Notes under the pieces: generated by a model | What the model was told of the DNA's origin: nothing | What the model saw: the letters and a program-made list of their open reading frames with translations, nothing else | Database searches by the model: none | Shown here: piece by piece, positions 9,086-18,373 of the stretch | Layout: the number at the start of each line of letters is the position of its first letter | How positions within the stretch are numbered: position 1 is the first letter of the stretch | Made by a program: the position numbers and the translations under genes | NCBI GenBank assembly: GCA_964463355.1 | Contig: CAYXBP010000010.1 | Coordinates: 1-64,000 of the forward strand | Direction of reading: 5' to 3' | DNA from: Firm-04 sp964463355 | GTDB lineage: Bacteria; Bacillota; Clostridia; Oscillospirales; Ruminococcaceae | Length of the DNA: 64,000 bases

Positions 9086-9114
9086 TTGACTTTACGGAAA
9101 TGATGTGCTATAAT
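9086..9114 (+). promoter_or_regulatory. sigma-A promoter
   Basis: TTGACT (9086-9091), 17 bases, TATAAT (9109-9114), 30 bases before the TM1266-like gene. Confidence 0.85.
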
Positions 9115-9143
9115 GGTACGGTAACAGAAAGGAGCTTTTCGCT

Positions 9144-9395
9144 ATGGAAAACCGTATTGCCATTCTCGCCGTGATTGTGGAAGATCCCGAAGCAATTGAA
9201 CAGCTCAATCATCTGCTGCATGAATACCGCGATGGTATCATCGGACGCATGGGGCTGCCCTACCGTCAGCGTGGCATCAACCTCATTAGCGTTGCTATGG
9301 ATGCACCACAAACAAGAATCAGCACGCTTTCTGGTAAAATCGGACGGCTTAAGGGCGTTACTGTGAAAACTGCCTATGCATCCCATCAGCCATAA
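9144..9395 (+). CDS. TM1266-family small regulator (iron-only hydrogenase system type)
   Basis: This 83-residue protein has the ferredoxin-like/ACT fold pattern of the TM1266 family: MENRIAILAVIVEDPEAIEQ, then IIGRMGLPYRQRGINLIS, and a final KIGRLKGVTVKTAY strand. The family is often found beside FeFe-hydrogenase maturation genes and called a hydrogenase-system regulator, but its role is not settled. No hydrogenase genes are in this window. It has its own promoter and the ribosome binding site AAAGGAG. Confidence 0.8.
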   Translation: MENRIAILAVIVEDPEAIEQLNHLLHEYRDGIIGRMGLPYRQRGINLISVAMDAPQTRISTLSGKIGRLKGVTVKTAYASHQP

Positions 9396-9418
9396 CGTAA
9401 ATTTAACGCAATTTTCAC

Positions 9419-9447
9419 TTGACATTCTGCGCTTTTTCCAGTATAAT
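9419..9447 (+). promoter_or_regulatory. sigma-A promoter for pckG
   Basis: TTGACA (9419-9424), 17 bases, TATAAT (9442-9447), close to the ideal promoter. This suits a highly expressed metabolic gene. Confidence 0.85.
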
Positions 9448-9505
9448 GAACCGTAGGAATCTTTAGGTTTCCATGTGAGTATAAAGTATATAGGAGGTCT
9501 ATACC

Positions 9506-11323
9506 ATGTCTTTGACAAAGAATCCCCATGTCAACCAGTGGGTTGAGGAGATGATCGCTCTCACAAAGCCCGATAAGGTCGTTTGGATTGATGGCACCAA
9601 AGAACAGCTCGATCAACTGACTGCTGAGGTGACTGCACTCCCCGATGGTCATCCTGACAAGCTGTATCGCCTGAACGAAGAAAAATATCCTGGCTGTCTG
9701 TATCACCGCACCCGTCCCAACGATGTGGCTCGCGTAGAGGACAGAACGTTTATCTGCTCCCGCCGCAAGGAGGACGCAGGCCCTACCAACAATTGGTGTG
9801 ACCCTCAGGAGATGTATGCAAAGCTGACACCCCTCTATGATGGCGTCATGAAAGGCAGAACCATGTATGTGATCCCCTACAGCATGGGTCCCATCGGTTC
9901 ACCCCTGGCAAAGGTAGGCGTGGAGTTGACCGACTCTGTCTATGTTGTACTGAACATGAATATTATGACCCGTATGGGTACGCAAGCATTCGAGAATCTC
10001 GGCGATACTTCCAATGACTTCGTCCGCGGTTTGCACTCTAAGGCAAATGTCGATAAAGAGAATCGCTACATCGTTCATTTCCCTGAAGATAATACCATCT
10101 GGAGCATCAACTCCGCTTATGGCGGCAATGTTCTGCTGGGCAAGAAGTGCTTTGCACTGCGTATCGCTTCCTATCAAGGTAAGAACGAGGGCTGGATGGC
10201 TGAGCATATGCTCATCCTCGGTCTGAAGAAACCTGGTCAGGAAACCAAATATGTCTGCGCTGCATTCCCATCTGCCTGCGGTAAGACCAATCTCGCAATG
10301 CTTATTCCACCGGAAGGCTACCGTGCAAAGGGCTATGAGGTGTTCTGTGTCGGTGACGATATCGCATGGCTGAAGCAGGGTCCGGACGGCAGACTGTATG
10401 CCATCAACCCTGAAAATGGTTTCTTTGGCGTTGCTCCTGGAACAAATGCAAAATCCAACTTCAACGCACTGGCATCTACCAAGAAAAATACCATCTTCAC
10501 CAACGTAGCCATGAATGCTGCGGACAATACCGTTTGGTGGGAAGGTTTGGACAAGAATCCTCCTGTAGATGCCATTGAATGGAAGGGCGAACACGTAAAT
10601 GGCGTGGAATACACTTCCGTTATCGGTGCAGACGGCAAGCCCCAGAAGCTGGCACATCCCAACAGCCGCTTTACTGCTCCCGCTGAGAACTGCCCCTGCA
10701 TCAGCCCTGAGTTCAACAATCCCAACGGTGTGCCGATCTCCGCGATTGTATTCGGCGGCCGCCGTGCAAAGACCGCCCCGCTCGTTTACCAGTCCTTTGA
10801 TTGGGAGCATGGTACTTTCATCGGTTCCATCATGGCTTCCGAAACGACCGCTGCCGCTGCCGGTGCGGTTGGTGTGGTACGTCGCGATCCTATGGCTATG
10901 CTGCCTTTCTGCGGCTATCATATGGGCGATTACTGGGCACACTGGCTGGAAATGGGCAAGAAGCTCGGCGATAAAGCACCTAAGATCTTCAATGTCAACT
11001 GGTTCCGCACCGATGATGACGGTCACTTCATCTGGCCCGGTTTTGGCGACAATATGCGCGTTCTCGATTGGATCATTGACCGCTGCAACGGTAGCGCAGA
11101 TGCAGTTGAAACGCCGATTGGTTATGAGCCAAAGCCTGAGGACATCAATGTAGAGGGTCTGGACGGCATTACCACCGATACCATCCGTGAACTCCTTGAT
11201 GTGGACACTGACCTGTGGAAGCAGGAAGTTGCAGGCATTCGCGAGTTTTATGGCAAGTTCGGTGATAGACTCCCCGCAGAGCTTGCAAAGCAGCTGGAAA
11301 ACCTGGAAGCACGCTTGGGCTGA
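9506..11323 (+). CDS. pckG: phosphoenolpyruvate carboxykinase (GTP)
   Basis: The enzyme interconverts oxaloacetate and phosphoenolpyruvate using GTP/GDP. In rumen-type anaerobes it usually runs toward oxaloacetate for succinate or propionate formation. The 605-residue length and the GTP-type P-loop FPSACGKTNLAML (about 253-265) with the reactive Cys identify the GTP class. VGDDIAW supplies metal ligands, and the WPGFGDN segment binds the nucleotide. AGGAGG precedes the ATG. With the oadB-like pair it may form part of a C4-acid pathway, which is inference. Confidence 0.96.
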   Translation: MSLTKNPHVNQWVEEMIALTKPDKVVWIDGTKEQLDQLTAEVTALPDGHPDKLYRLNEEKYPGCLYHRTRPNDVARVEDRTFICSRRKEDAGPTNNWCDPQEMYAKLTPLYDGVMKGRTMYVIPYSMGPIGSPLAKVGVELTDSVYVVLNMNIMTRMGTQAFENLGDTSNDFVRGLHSKANVDKENRYIVHFPEDNTIWSINSAYGGNVLLGKKCFALRIASYQGKNEGWMAEHMLILGLKKPGQETKYVCAAFPSACGKTNLAMLIPPEGYRAKGYEVFCVGDDIAWLKQGPDGRLYAINPENGFFGVAPGTNAKSNFNALASTKKNTIFTNVAMNAADNTVWWEGLDKNPPVDAIEWKGEHVNGVEYTSVIGADGKPQKLAHPNSRFTAPAENCPCISPEFNNPNGVPISAIVFGGRRAKTAPLVYQSFDWEHGTFIGSIMASETTAAAAGAVGVVRRDPMAMLPFCGYHMGDYWAHWLEMGKKLGDKAPKIFNVNWFRTDDDGHFIWPGFGDNMRVLDWIIDRCNGSADAVETPIGYEPKPEDINVEGLDGITTDTIRELLDVDTDLWKQEVAGIREFYGKFGDRLPAELAKQLENLEARLG

Positions 11324-11326
11324 TCT

Positions 11327-12022
11327 TCACTCTGAGCTTTGTATATTCGCAATTTCCACGGCAGATGTTTCGTCTGCCGTGGATTTTTCATGCCACTGCG
11401 ACATAGAATCCGATACCCAATCTGCAATTGCACGGAATAATTCCACACACTTCAGTCGCACTTCATAGGATTCCGTATCTGTCACCAAAGCACTGGCATC
11501 ATCCCCTAACAGTTCACTCATCCTCTCAGATGGCATAGCATCGGTGGGTACCCCCGCAGTCTGCACACAAATAGAAGGATACATCACGCACCACCAGTTC
11601 TGTCCCTCGCCTTCACCAATTACAAGACGCAATGCATCGTACTCCCCAGCTGGTAATGTAATATCACCATACTGCCGACAGGGGAATTTCATTTTGCAGA
11701 TGGTTGCTGTAACAGAATCGTCACAAGCATTCTCTCGCAGTGCCTGCTCTGCGATTTGCTCAATCACCGAAAGATTTGCTGCAAGCGTTTCTTCCATCTC
11801 TGCGCGCGTACTGCATTGTTGATTCCAGGCGGCACTTTGCGCAAGTAGCGCATCTCGCACCAGAAGTTTATTATTCTGGTCTGCGGAAGAATCTGATGCG
11901 GCCAGGATATGCAATCGCAGCACACTGTTTTCAACATCGTGCAATGCCTGTGCGGTATCTGTCACACACACGACAAATATGCCAAGTACAAATATCAGAG
12001 TCATGCTGAGCAATCGTTTCAT
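11327..12022 (-). CDS. spoIIR: stage II sporulation protein R (SpoIIR)
   Basis: SpoIIR is made in the forespore, secreted into the intermembrane space, and activates SpoIIGA to process pro-SigE. The product has an N-terminal signal-anchor and the family blocks RLHILAASDSSADQ, LPAGEYDALRLVIGEGEG and NWWCVMYPSIC. Length 231 fits. The stop lies only three bases from the pckG stop, and the pckG terminator folds within its final codons. The gene stands alone, so its forespore promoter should lie in 12023-12100, but no clear sigma-F or sigma-G boxes were identified. Confidence 0.93.
   Translation of the reverse strand: MKRLLSMTLIFVLGIFVVCVTDTAQALHDVENSVLRLHILAASDSSADQNNKLLVRDALLAQSAAWNQQCSTRAEMEETLAANLSVIEQIAEQALRENACDDSVTATICKMKFPCRQYGDITLPAGEYDALRLVIGEGEGQNWWCVMYPSICVQTAGVPTDAMPSERMSELLGDDASALVTDTESYEVRLKCVELFRAIADWVSDSMSQWHEKSTADETSAVEIANIQSSE
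11356..11389. terminator. intrinsic terminator lying inside the spoIIR 3' end
   Basis: CCACGGCAGA and TCTGCCGTGG (11356-11382) flank a short loop and are followed by ATTTTT. This terminates pckG on the plus strand although it is within the last 20 codons of the convergent spoIIR gene. Confidence 0.8.
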
Positions 12023-12151
12023 ATAATGCCTCCATTCGATGTGATACAGAAAGTATCGGCAGAAATGAAAAGTTTATACAGCAAAAATTACCATTTTTTC
12101 GGCTCTTTGCATATGGGATATCGACAGCTTGATATTTTTTTCACATGCCTA

Positions 12152-12180
12152 TTGCTTTTTTTTGCAAAATCTTGTATAAT
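12152..12180 (+). promoter_or_regulatory. sigma-A promoter for fba
   Basis: TTGCTT (12152-12157), 17 bases, TATAAT (12175-12180). It is about 65 bases before the fba start. Confidence 0.7.
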
Positions 12181-12244
12181 GGATAAGGTGTGAATCACCC
12201 AAAATCAACAGCTTTTGCTGCGATGTTTTTTAGGAGGAATCTTT

Positions 12245-13108
12245 ATGTTGGTATCTGCAAAAGACATGCTGAACAAGGCAAGAGAGGGCAAGTATGCCGT
12301 CGGTCAGTTCAACATCAACAACCTGGAGTGGACGAAGGCAATCCTGCTGACCGCCCAGAAGCTCAACTCCCCTGTAATCCTCGGCGTTTCTGAGGGTGCT
12401 GGCAAGTATATGTGCGGTTATAAGACCGTTGTCGGCATGGTCAATGGTATGTTGGAGAGCCTGAACATTACTGTCCCTGTTGCTCTGCATCTCGACCACG
12501 GCTCCTTTGAGGGCGCGATCGCTTGCATCAACGCTGGTTTCTCCTCTGTTATGTTCGATGGTTCCCATTACCCGATCCAGGAGAATATCGAAAAGACCAC
12601 CAAACTCGTTAACACCTGCGAGATATTGGGTCTATCCCTGGAGGCAGAGGTCGGCTCTATCGGTGGTGAAGAGGATGGCGTGATCGGTGCTGGCGAGTGC
12701 GCAGATCCCGAAGAATGCAAGATGATTGCTGATCTGGGCGTTACCATGCTGGCTGCTGGTATCGGTAATATCCATGGCAAGTACCCCGAAAACTGGGCTG
12801 GACTTTCCTTCGAAACACTGGCTGCTGTCAAGGAAAAGGTTGGCGATATGCCTTTGGTTCTGCACGGTGGTACTGGTATCCCTGCTGATATGATTCAGAA
12901 GGCCATTTCTCTGGGCGTTGCTAAGATCAATGTAAATACTGAGTGCCAGCTCTCCTTTGCAGCTGCTACCCGTGAATATGTTGAGGCAGGCAAGGATCTT
13001 CAGGGTAAGGGCTTTGACCCCAGAAAGCTGCTGGCTCCTGGCTTTGACGCTATTTGCGCTACTGTTGCCGAAAAAATGGAGTTGTTTGGCTCTGTTGGCA
13101 AGGCTTGA
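12245..13108 (+). CDS. fba: class II fructose-1,6-bisphosphate aldolase
   Basis: This zinc-dependent glycolytic enzyme cleaves fructose 1,6-bisphosphate. Family signatures are seen: FNINNLEW near the N terminus, the metal-site segment LHLDHGSFEG, the EAEVGSIGGEEDG block, and the phosphate loop LHGGTGIP followed by INVNTECQ. Length 287 is typical of the gatY/fbaA-like subgroup. The frame extends up to 12215, but TAGGAGG at 12231-12237 sets the start at ATG 12245. It is monocistronic, with its own promoter and terminator. Confidence 0.95.
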   Translation: MLVSAKDMLNKAREGKYAVGQFNINNLEWTKAILLTAQKLNSPVILGVSEGAGKYMCGYKTVVGMVNGMLESLNITVPVALHLDHGSFEGAIACINAGFSSVMFDGSHYPIQENIEKTTKLVNTCEILGLSLEAEVGSIGGEEDGVIGAGECADPEECKMIADLGVTMLAAGIGNIHGKYPENWAGLSFETLAAVKEKVGDMPLVLHGGTGIPADMIQKAISLGVAKINVNTECQLSFAAATREYVEAGKDLQGKGFDPRKLLAPGFDAICATVAEKMELFGSVGKA

Positions 13109-13125
13109 TTTGATTGCATTGTTAC

Positions 13126-13158
13126 AAAGGTCGCGTGGGGATTCCTGCGCGACCTTTT
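13126..13158 (+). terminator. fba intrinsic terminator
   Basis: AAAGGTCGCG (13126-13135) pairs with CGCGACCTTT (13148-13157) around a 12-base loop and runs into TTTT. Confidence 0.85.
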
Positions 13159-13256
13159 CGTATCTGAATTGATCAACAGAGAGCAATACCATGGATTTCC
13201 GATCACAGCAATCATTTCAAAAAATGACGGAAAGCTCGCAAAATACTGCAATTTGC

Positions 13257-13285
13257 TTGACCTTTAGCAAAAAAAGTTGTATAAT
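13257..13285 (+). promoter_or_regulatory. sigma-A promoter for ppk1
   Basis: TTGACC (13257-13262), 17 bases, TATAAT (13280-13285). Confidence 0.8.
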
Positions 13286-13346
13286 GTAAGGCGATACGAA
13301 TCGTATTAATCACACGCTGATGCAATTTCATCGGAAAGGATGTTTT

Positions 13347-15392
13347 ATGAGCAATCCTGTATACGAAAACAGAGAAATATCATGGCTGCGGTTTAATCAG
13401 CGCGTTCTGGAAGAAGCACAATCGCATGACGTTCCTTTGCTTGAGCGACTCGCCTTTACTGCCATCTTTCAAAGCAATATGGATGAGTTTTTCCGTGTAA
13501 GAGTTGGCAAACTGCTGCGCAAGAAAAAAGAATCCCCTGATTCTGAGGATTCCATTACCAAGTTCACGCCCAAAATACAGCTGCGACAGATCTTTGATAT
13601 GGTACGCACCCTTACTCCTGCAAAAGATGCCGCGTATCACGAAATAATGGACGAATTACGCCCCTACGGGCTGGAACAGGTGACCATGCAGACTGCCACC
13701 GAAGATGAACGTTCCATGTTGGCTGAATGGTTTAAGCGTGAGGTGCGTCCACTCGCTATGCCAATCATCGTGGACAAAGGCAGAGCAGTTCCCTTTTTTC
13801 ATGATCGTGCCCTGTATGTTGTTTTGCTGCTGGAGTCCAAATCTGGTGTGCGCATGGGCATTGTACCCATCACTGATCAATATCCGCGCATGATCCGTTT
13901 GAATAAGGGTGGAAGGTTCATTCTCTCGGAAGATGTCATTCAGGCATACGCCCATTTGCTGTTTCGCAATTCTGTGGTGATTGATCGTACCGTCATGCGC
14001 CTGACGCGCTCTGCAAGCATTGAGCAAGAAGATCTCGGCGATATGGCAAGCGGTCATCCCCGTAACGATATGGAACTGCTTTTGCAGATGCGCAAACGTT
14101 TGCCTGTGATCCGCATGGAGCTTTCAGAAACATTCTGTGCCCCTGCTTTACAATATCTTTGCAAGCAGATGAAGCTGAAAGATTCGCAGATTTTCTATGC
14201 AAAGGCTCCGCTGGATCTTTCCTTTGTCTACGAATGTAAAACGCTCGTCAGCGACCCCGTACTGCAATATGAACGCTTCTCACCACAAACTTCTGCAAGT
14301 GTTTCCCCTCGAAGGTCAATGTTTACACAAATCCGCAAGCATGATATTCTCCTCAACTACCCCTATGAGAGCATCCGAAGCTTTCTGCGTTTGCTGGACG
14401 AGGCTGCGGAAGATCCAGCAGTAGTGCGCATCTCCATTACACTGTATCGCATGGCAAGAGATAGCCGTGTAGTGGCTGCTCTGTGCGAGGCTGCTGGAAG
14501 AGGAAAAGAGGTTATTGCCCTGACCGAATTGCGCGCACGGTTTGATGAGGAGGGCAACATCCACTGGGCAAAGGTTTTGGAGCAGGCAGGCGTAAAGGTA
14601 ATTTACGGGCCGGAAGGGTACAAGGTACACTCTAAGCTTTTGCTAATTGAGCGGAAAATGCGGGGCAAAACAGAATACTTTACGCAAATCGGCACAGGCA
14701 ATTACAACGAAAAGACCGCAGCTATCTATACGGATTACTGCTTGATGACTGCAGATCCGCAAATCAGCAGCGATGCAAGTGCTGTGTTTGCAGCACTGTT
14801 GGAAAACAAATTGCCCGATGCGCAGGAGAATCTGCTGGTAGCACCTTACGGATTACAAAACCGTTTTCTGGAAATGATAGAAGAACAGATGCATCTGGCG
14901 GAAAACGGCCAGCCTGCTTATATCGCAATGCGTATGAACGGTCTTTGCGACAAGGAAATCATGCAAAAGCTGATTGAAGCATCCTGCGCAGGCGTGAAAA
15001 TTGAACTGCTGGTGCGCGGTATCTGCTGCTTGTTGCCTGGGCAGGAAGAGCTAACCGAAAACATCACCATAAAGAGCATTGTGGGCAGGTATCTGGAACA
15101 CGCTCGCGTGTATATTTTCGGTATGGGTGAAGATGCAAAGGTTTATCTCGGTTCGGCAGACTGTATGCCCCGTAATATGCTACGCCGCGTGGAAGTCTGC
15201 ACACCAGTAAAGGATGCTGCACTTTGCAAACGATTGATAGAAGAATTCCATTTGCAATTCAATGATCCAGTCAAGGCACGCATGCGTAAGGCTGATGGAG
15301 ACTATCTCTTGCCTGCGTCGCAAGGCGGTGCGGTGGATTCGCAATCCGCTTTGTACGCCTGTGCCTGTAAGCGCACAGAAGATACTGCATAA
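13347..15392 (+). CDS. ppk1: polyphosphate kinase 1
   Basis: PPK1 makes inorganic polyphosphate from ATP through a phosphohistidine. The N-terminal NREISWLRFNQRVLEEA is diagnostic. The catalytic part has ITLYRMARDSRVV, ELRARFDEEGNI and the autophosphorylated histidine in YKVHSKLLLI (about residue 428); IGTGNYNEKTA follows. Length 681 is normal. The frame extends back to 13320, but GGAAAGGA sets the start at 13347. The next gene, an AI-2E family protein, starts 36 bases downstream and is probably co-transcribed. Confidence 0.96.
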   Translation: MSNPVYENREISWLRFNQRVLEEAQSHDVPLLERLAFTAIFQSNMDEFFRVRVGKLLRKKKESPDSEDSITKFTPKIQLRQIFDMVRTLTPAKDAAYHEIMDELRPYGLEQVTMQTATEDERSMLAEWFKREVRPLAMPIIVDKGRAVPFFHDRALYVVLLLESKSGVRMGIVPITDQYPRMIRLNKGGRFILSEDVIQAYAHLLFRNSVVIDRTVMRLTRSASIEQEDLGDMASGHPRNDMELLLQMRKRLPVIRMELSETFCAPALQYLCKQMKLKDSQIFYAKAPLDLSFVYECKTLVSDPVLQYERFSPQTSASVSPRRSMFTQIRKHDILLNYPYESIRSFLRLLDEAAEDPAVVRISITLYRMARDSRVVAALCEAAGRGKEVIALTELRARFDEEGNIHWAKVLEQAGVKVIYGPEGYKVHSKLLLIERKMRGKTEYFTQIGTGNYNEKTAAIYTDYCLMTADPQISSDASAVFAALLENKLPDAQENLLVAPYGLQNRFLEMIEEQMHLAENGQPAYIAMRMNGLCDKEIMQKLIEASCAGVKIELLVRGICCLLPGQEELTENITIKSIVGRYLEHARVYIFGMGEDAKVYLGSADCMPRNMLRRVEVCTPVKDAALCKRLIEEFHLQFNDPVKARMRKADGDYLLPASQGGAVDSQSALYACACKRTEDTA

Positions 15393-15428
15393 TAAAGGCT
15401 TCTTATTGTGGAAAGAAAGGATTTACCG

Positions 15429-16766
15429 ATGAAAACCAATCCACATTTCACTGCAAAGCAGATCATTTTGTTTATTACTTACGCGATCCTCCTCTACTTG
15501 GGGCTGACGCACATCTCTACGCTAGGCAATATCGTTTCATGGCTCGTTGCGATATTGCAACCAATCATAATCGGCTGTGTGACAGCCTTTATACTAAACG
15601 TTGTGATGGGCTTATTCAAACGCAAGCTGTTCGGCAAAATGGAACGATCCAGGCACAAAGCGGTGCGCGCAATGTGTATGCCCCTTTGCGTATTCTGCAC
15701 GGTACTGTGTGTGATTGCATTTCTATTGCTGATCATCTTCATGATTATACCACAGGTTACGGCTGCTCTCACTACGCTGATTGACAAGCTTCCCCAAAGT
15801 GCGAAACAGTTCAAGACTGTCCTTGTTACGCAGATGACAGAATGGAGCATACCGCAGAACATCATTGACAATGTTGCATCGTTCTCGCTGGACTGGAAAA
15901 AAGTCATTGACCTTATCACCAATTTTATTGATGGAAACCAAATTGAAACGGTTGTTAGCGGAGCGTTTGTCGCAACGACTTCTGTCATTTCCACTGCTAC
16001 CAATTTCTTCCTGGGTGTGATCATCGCAATTTATATTCTGGCGAAAAAAGAACGGTTTATGTTCTATGTGCATTGCATTCTAAAGCTGATCATACCAAAA
16101 AAATACCATGAGGAGAACTTCCGCATTTTTTCCTTGGCAAAACGTTCCTGTGCGAATTTTTTAACAGGACAACTGTTGGAAGCAATCATCATCGGCGTAC
16201 TTTGTACCGTACTGCTTGCTGTTTTGAAATTCCCCTACCCTGCTGCCATCGGTGTGTTGGTCGGCATTACCGCATTGATCCCCATCATTGGCGCATGGAT
16301 CGGTGGAGGCGTGGGGCTATTGCTGGTATGGGTAGATGCTCCCGAAAAAGCCATCTGGTTTCTTGTGTTTATTATCGCCCTGCAATTTGTTGAGGGACAG
16401 TTCATCTACCCAAAGGTGGTCGGCGATTCGTTGGGTCTGCCTGGTTTGGTTGTGCTGCTTGCTGTTATACTTGGCACCAGTTTTGGCGGTATCACTGGAA
16501 TCTTCATTGCAGTACCCCTTTCCGCTATCCTCTATACGCTGCTCAAGGAAGCCATTGAAGCACGGAATTACCACTATCAGCCAAAGAACACTTGCGCTAT
16601 TCCCACCCTTTCTGCCAGAAATAATGATTCGCCCAAAGAAGAATCGTATGATACCCTCGCAGAGGCAATCGACAATTTGCAAGAATTACCTGATACTGAG
16701 AACATCGTGGATACGCCACAGTGTTCGGGCAACACCCATGATGCAGATGTATCACAAAACGATTAG
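15429..16766 (+). CDS. AI-2E family transporter
   Basis: This membrane protein belongs to the widespread AI-2E/YdiK/TqsA family, with about eight helices and a large loop after the third. The family C-terminal stretch PALVPIIGAWIG-like (here TALIPIIGAWIG), then EGQFIYPKVVGDSLGLPGL, is clear. Family members export varied small molecules; autoinducer-2 export is shown for few, so the substrate is unknown. Start 15429 follows GAAAGAAAGGA. The polar tail (about the last 70 residues) is probably cytosolic and disordered. Confidence 0.88.
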   Translation: MKTNPHFTAKQIILFITYAILLYLGLTHISTLGNIVSWLVAILQPIIIGCVTAFILNVVMGLFKRKLFGKMERSRHKAVRAMCMPLCVFCTVLCVIAFLLLIIFMIIPQVTAALTTLIDKLPQSAKQFKTVLVTQMTEWSIPQNIIDNVASFSLDWKKVIDLITNFIDGNQIETVVSGAFVATTSVISTATNFFLGVIIAIYILAKKERFMFYVHCILKLIIPKKYHEENFRIFSLAKRSCANFLTGQLLEAIIIGVLCTVLLAVLKFPYPAAIGVLVGITALIPIIGAWIGGGVGLLLVWVDAPEKAIWFLVFIIALQFVEGQFIYPKVVGDSLGLPGLVVLLAVILGTSFGGITGIFIAVPLSAILYTLLKEAIEARNYHYQPKNTCAIPTLSARNNDSPKEESYDTLAEAIDNLQELPDTENIVDTPQCSGNTHDADVSQND

Positions 16767-16802
16767 ACGTTCTTTGTGCAATATCGCCTGAAACGATGCC
16801 CT

Positions 16803-16840
16803 AAAAGGCTGCACCTCTTTACACAGGATGCAGCTTTTTG
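16803..16840 (+). terminator. intrinsic terminator after the AI-2E gene
   Basis: GGCTGCA and TGCAGC flank a loop of about 16 bases and are followed by TTTTTG. Confidence 0.7.
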
Positions 16841-16842
16841 CA

Positions 16843-16871
16843 TTGACGAAAACCGTTTTTTGTGATATAAT
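16843..16871 (+). promoter_or_regulatory. sigma-A promoter for the alanyl-tRNA editing gene
   Basis: TTGACG (16843-16848), 17 bases, TATAAT (16866-16871). It starts directly after the previous terminator. Confidence 0.85.
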
Positions 16872-16921
16872 GTGTGCAGAGCGACCGATATGCGCTCCCT
16901 TTTCAGAAAGGAGGCTATCTT

Positions 16922-18088
16922 ATGATAACCAAAAAATTGTACGAAACAGACGGTTCTCTTCGTGAATTTACTGCACAGGTCATCTCCTGCGTACCTGCCC
17001 GAAAAACTGCCCCGAAAGATGCTGCATTTGAGATTACCCTCTCGCAAACAGCTTTTTTCCCTGAGGGCGGTGGTCAATATGCCGATAGCGGTAATCTCGG
17101 TAACGCTTGCGTAATTGATGTACAGGAAATTGACGGCGAGATCATCCACTACACCGATGTTCCGCTCCCTGAAGGCGTTGAGGTCATGGGGTTGCTTAAC
17201 TGGGAAGAACGCCTCCGAAAAATGCAGAATCATTCTGGTGAGCATCTTATTTCTGGTATTGTACATAAACAGTTTGGCTATGATAATGTAGGCTTTCATC
17301 TCGGTAAAGATGATGTGACAGTGGATTTCAGCGGCATACTGACGGATGCAGAACTTCGCTTTGTCGAATATATCGCAAATCGCGTGGTAGCACTGAATGT
17401 GCCCATTACTGTTTCCTATCCCACGCCAGAAAAAGCTTGCAAGATGGACTATCGCTCAAAGCTGGATAATATTGAGGATCTTCGCCTCGTTACCATTGGC
17501 GAATGGGATTGCTGCGCTTGCTGCGCGCCTCATGTGGATGCCACGGGGCAAATCGGCTGCATCAAGATCATTGACTCGGAAAACTGGAAAAATGGCGTGC
17601 GCGTGCGTATGCTTTGCGGGTTGGATGCTCTGGATGACTATCAGAAACGTCTGGAAAACACCGCACGTATCTCCGAACTGCTTTCTGCAAAGCAACATGA
17701 AACCGCAGTTGCAGTGGAAAGACTGGTGCGAAATCTACAGAATGAGCATACAATACAAATGCAGCTCAAGAATGCTCTGCTGGAAAGCAAGATTGCACAG
17801 TTGCAACCCACAGATGGTAATCTTGTACTGTTTGATTCAATTCTGGATCCTGATACGCTCCGCAAGCTGGTCAATGCCGGAACTTCTCTCTGCAAGGGCG
17901 TTTGCGCGGTTTTTTCTGGCAACGATACCGACGGATACCGCTACATTATTGGCAGCGAAAACGGAAACTTGCGTGCTGCGGCAAAGGAGTACAATGCTGC
18001 ACTCCAGGGCAGAGGCGGTGGATCTGACAATATGATTCAAGGCACAATGATGGCATCCGCCGAACAGATCAAAGCCTATTTTGCATAA
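16922..18088 (+). CDS. alanyl-tRNA editing protein (AlaX-type with DHHA1)
   Basis: This is a free-standing homologue of the editing half of alanyl-tRNA synthetase, which hydrolyses Ser- or Gly-tRNA-Ala. Zinc ligands are seen in NHSGEHLISG (HxxxH, about 104-108) and in CCACCAPHVDATGQIG (C and H, about 202). A coiled region follows, then a DHHA1 domain ending GRGGGSDNMIQG. Length 388 fits the long AlaX form. A frame extension to 16874 is ruled out by AAAGGAGG before ATG 16922. It is monocistronic. Confidence 0.92.
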   Translation: MITKKLYETDGSLREFTAQVISCVPARKTAPKDAAFEITLSQTAFFPEGGGQYADSGNLGNACVIDVQEIDGEIIHYTDVPLPEGVEVMGLLNWEERLRKMQNHSGEHLISGIVHKQFGYDNVGFHLGKDDVTVDFSGILTDAELRFVEYIANRVVALNVPITVSYPTPEKACKMDYRSKLDNIEDLRLVTIGEWDCCACCAPHVDATGQIGCIKIIDSENWKNGVRVRMLCGLDALDDYQKRLENTARISELLSAKQHETAVAVERLVRNLQNEHTIQMQLKNALLESKIAQLQPTDGNLVLFDSILDPDTLRKLVNAGTSLCKGVCAVFSGNDTDGYRYIIGSENGNLRAAAKEYNAALQGRGGGSDNMIQGTMMASAEQIKAYFA

Positions 18089-18284
18089 AAAATGCCCTGC
18101 TGCGGGTGTAACAGCAGAGCAAAATGATTCTCGTGTACGGTCATGGATTCATAGAACGCATTGGTTGCCTGTGCCTGACTCACATTTCGCCTTTGCTTTC
18201 TGTGTTCAGCATACCAGATTCTTGAGAAAAAAGCAAGAGATTATTCAGATTGTAACCATATTGGTGCGAGATTGAAAAGGTTTT

Positions 18285-18330
18285 GTTATCGTTTTGCAAT
18301 TTTTTCCCGTAGTTGTTACAAAACGATAAC
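18285..18330 (+). repeat. 12-bp inverted repeat upstream of the corA-like gene
   Basis: GTTATCGTTTTG (18285-18296) and its exact complement CAAAACGATAAC (18319-18330) are separated by 22 bases. They lie 44-89 bases before the corA-like ATG. The pair could be an operator dyad or a hairpin in the leader. The rest of the gap (18089-18284) shows only a weak CTGCTG/CAGCAG hairpin just after the previous gene. No M-box-like aptamer was recognised. Confidence 0.65.
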
Positions 18331-18373
18331 TGCTACAGAAATCAGACTCATTGATAAAACGGGAGGTCATACA

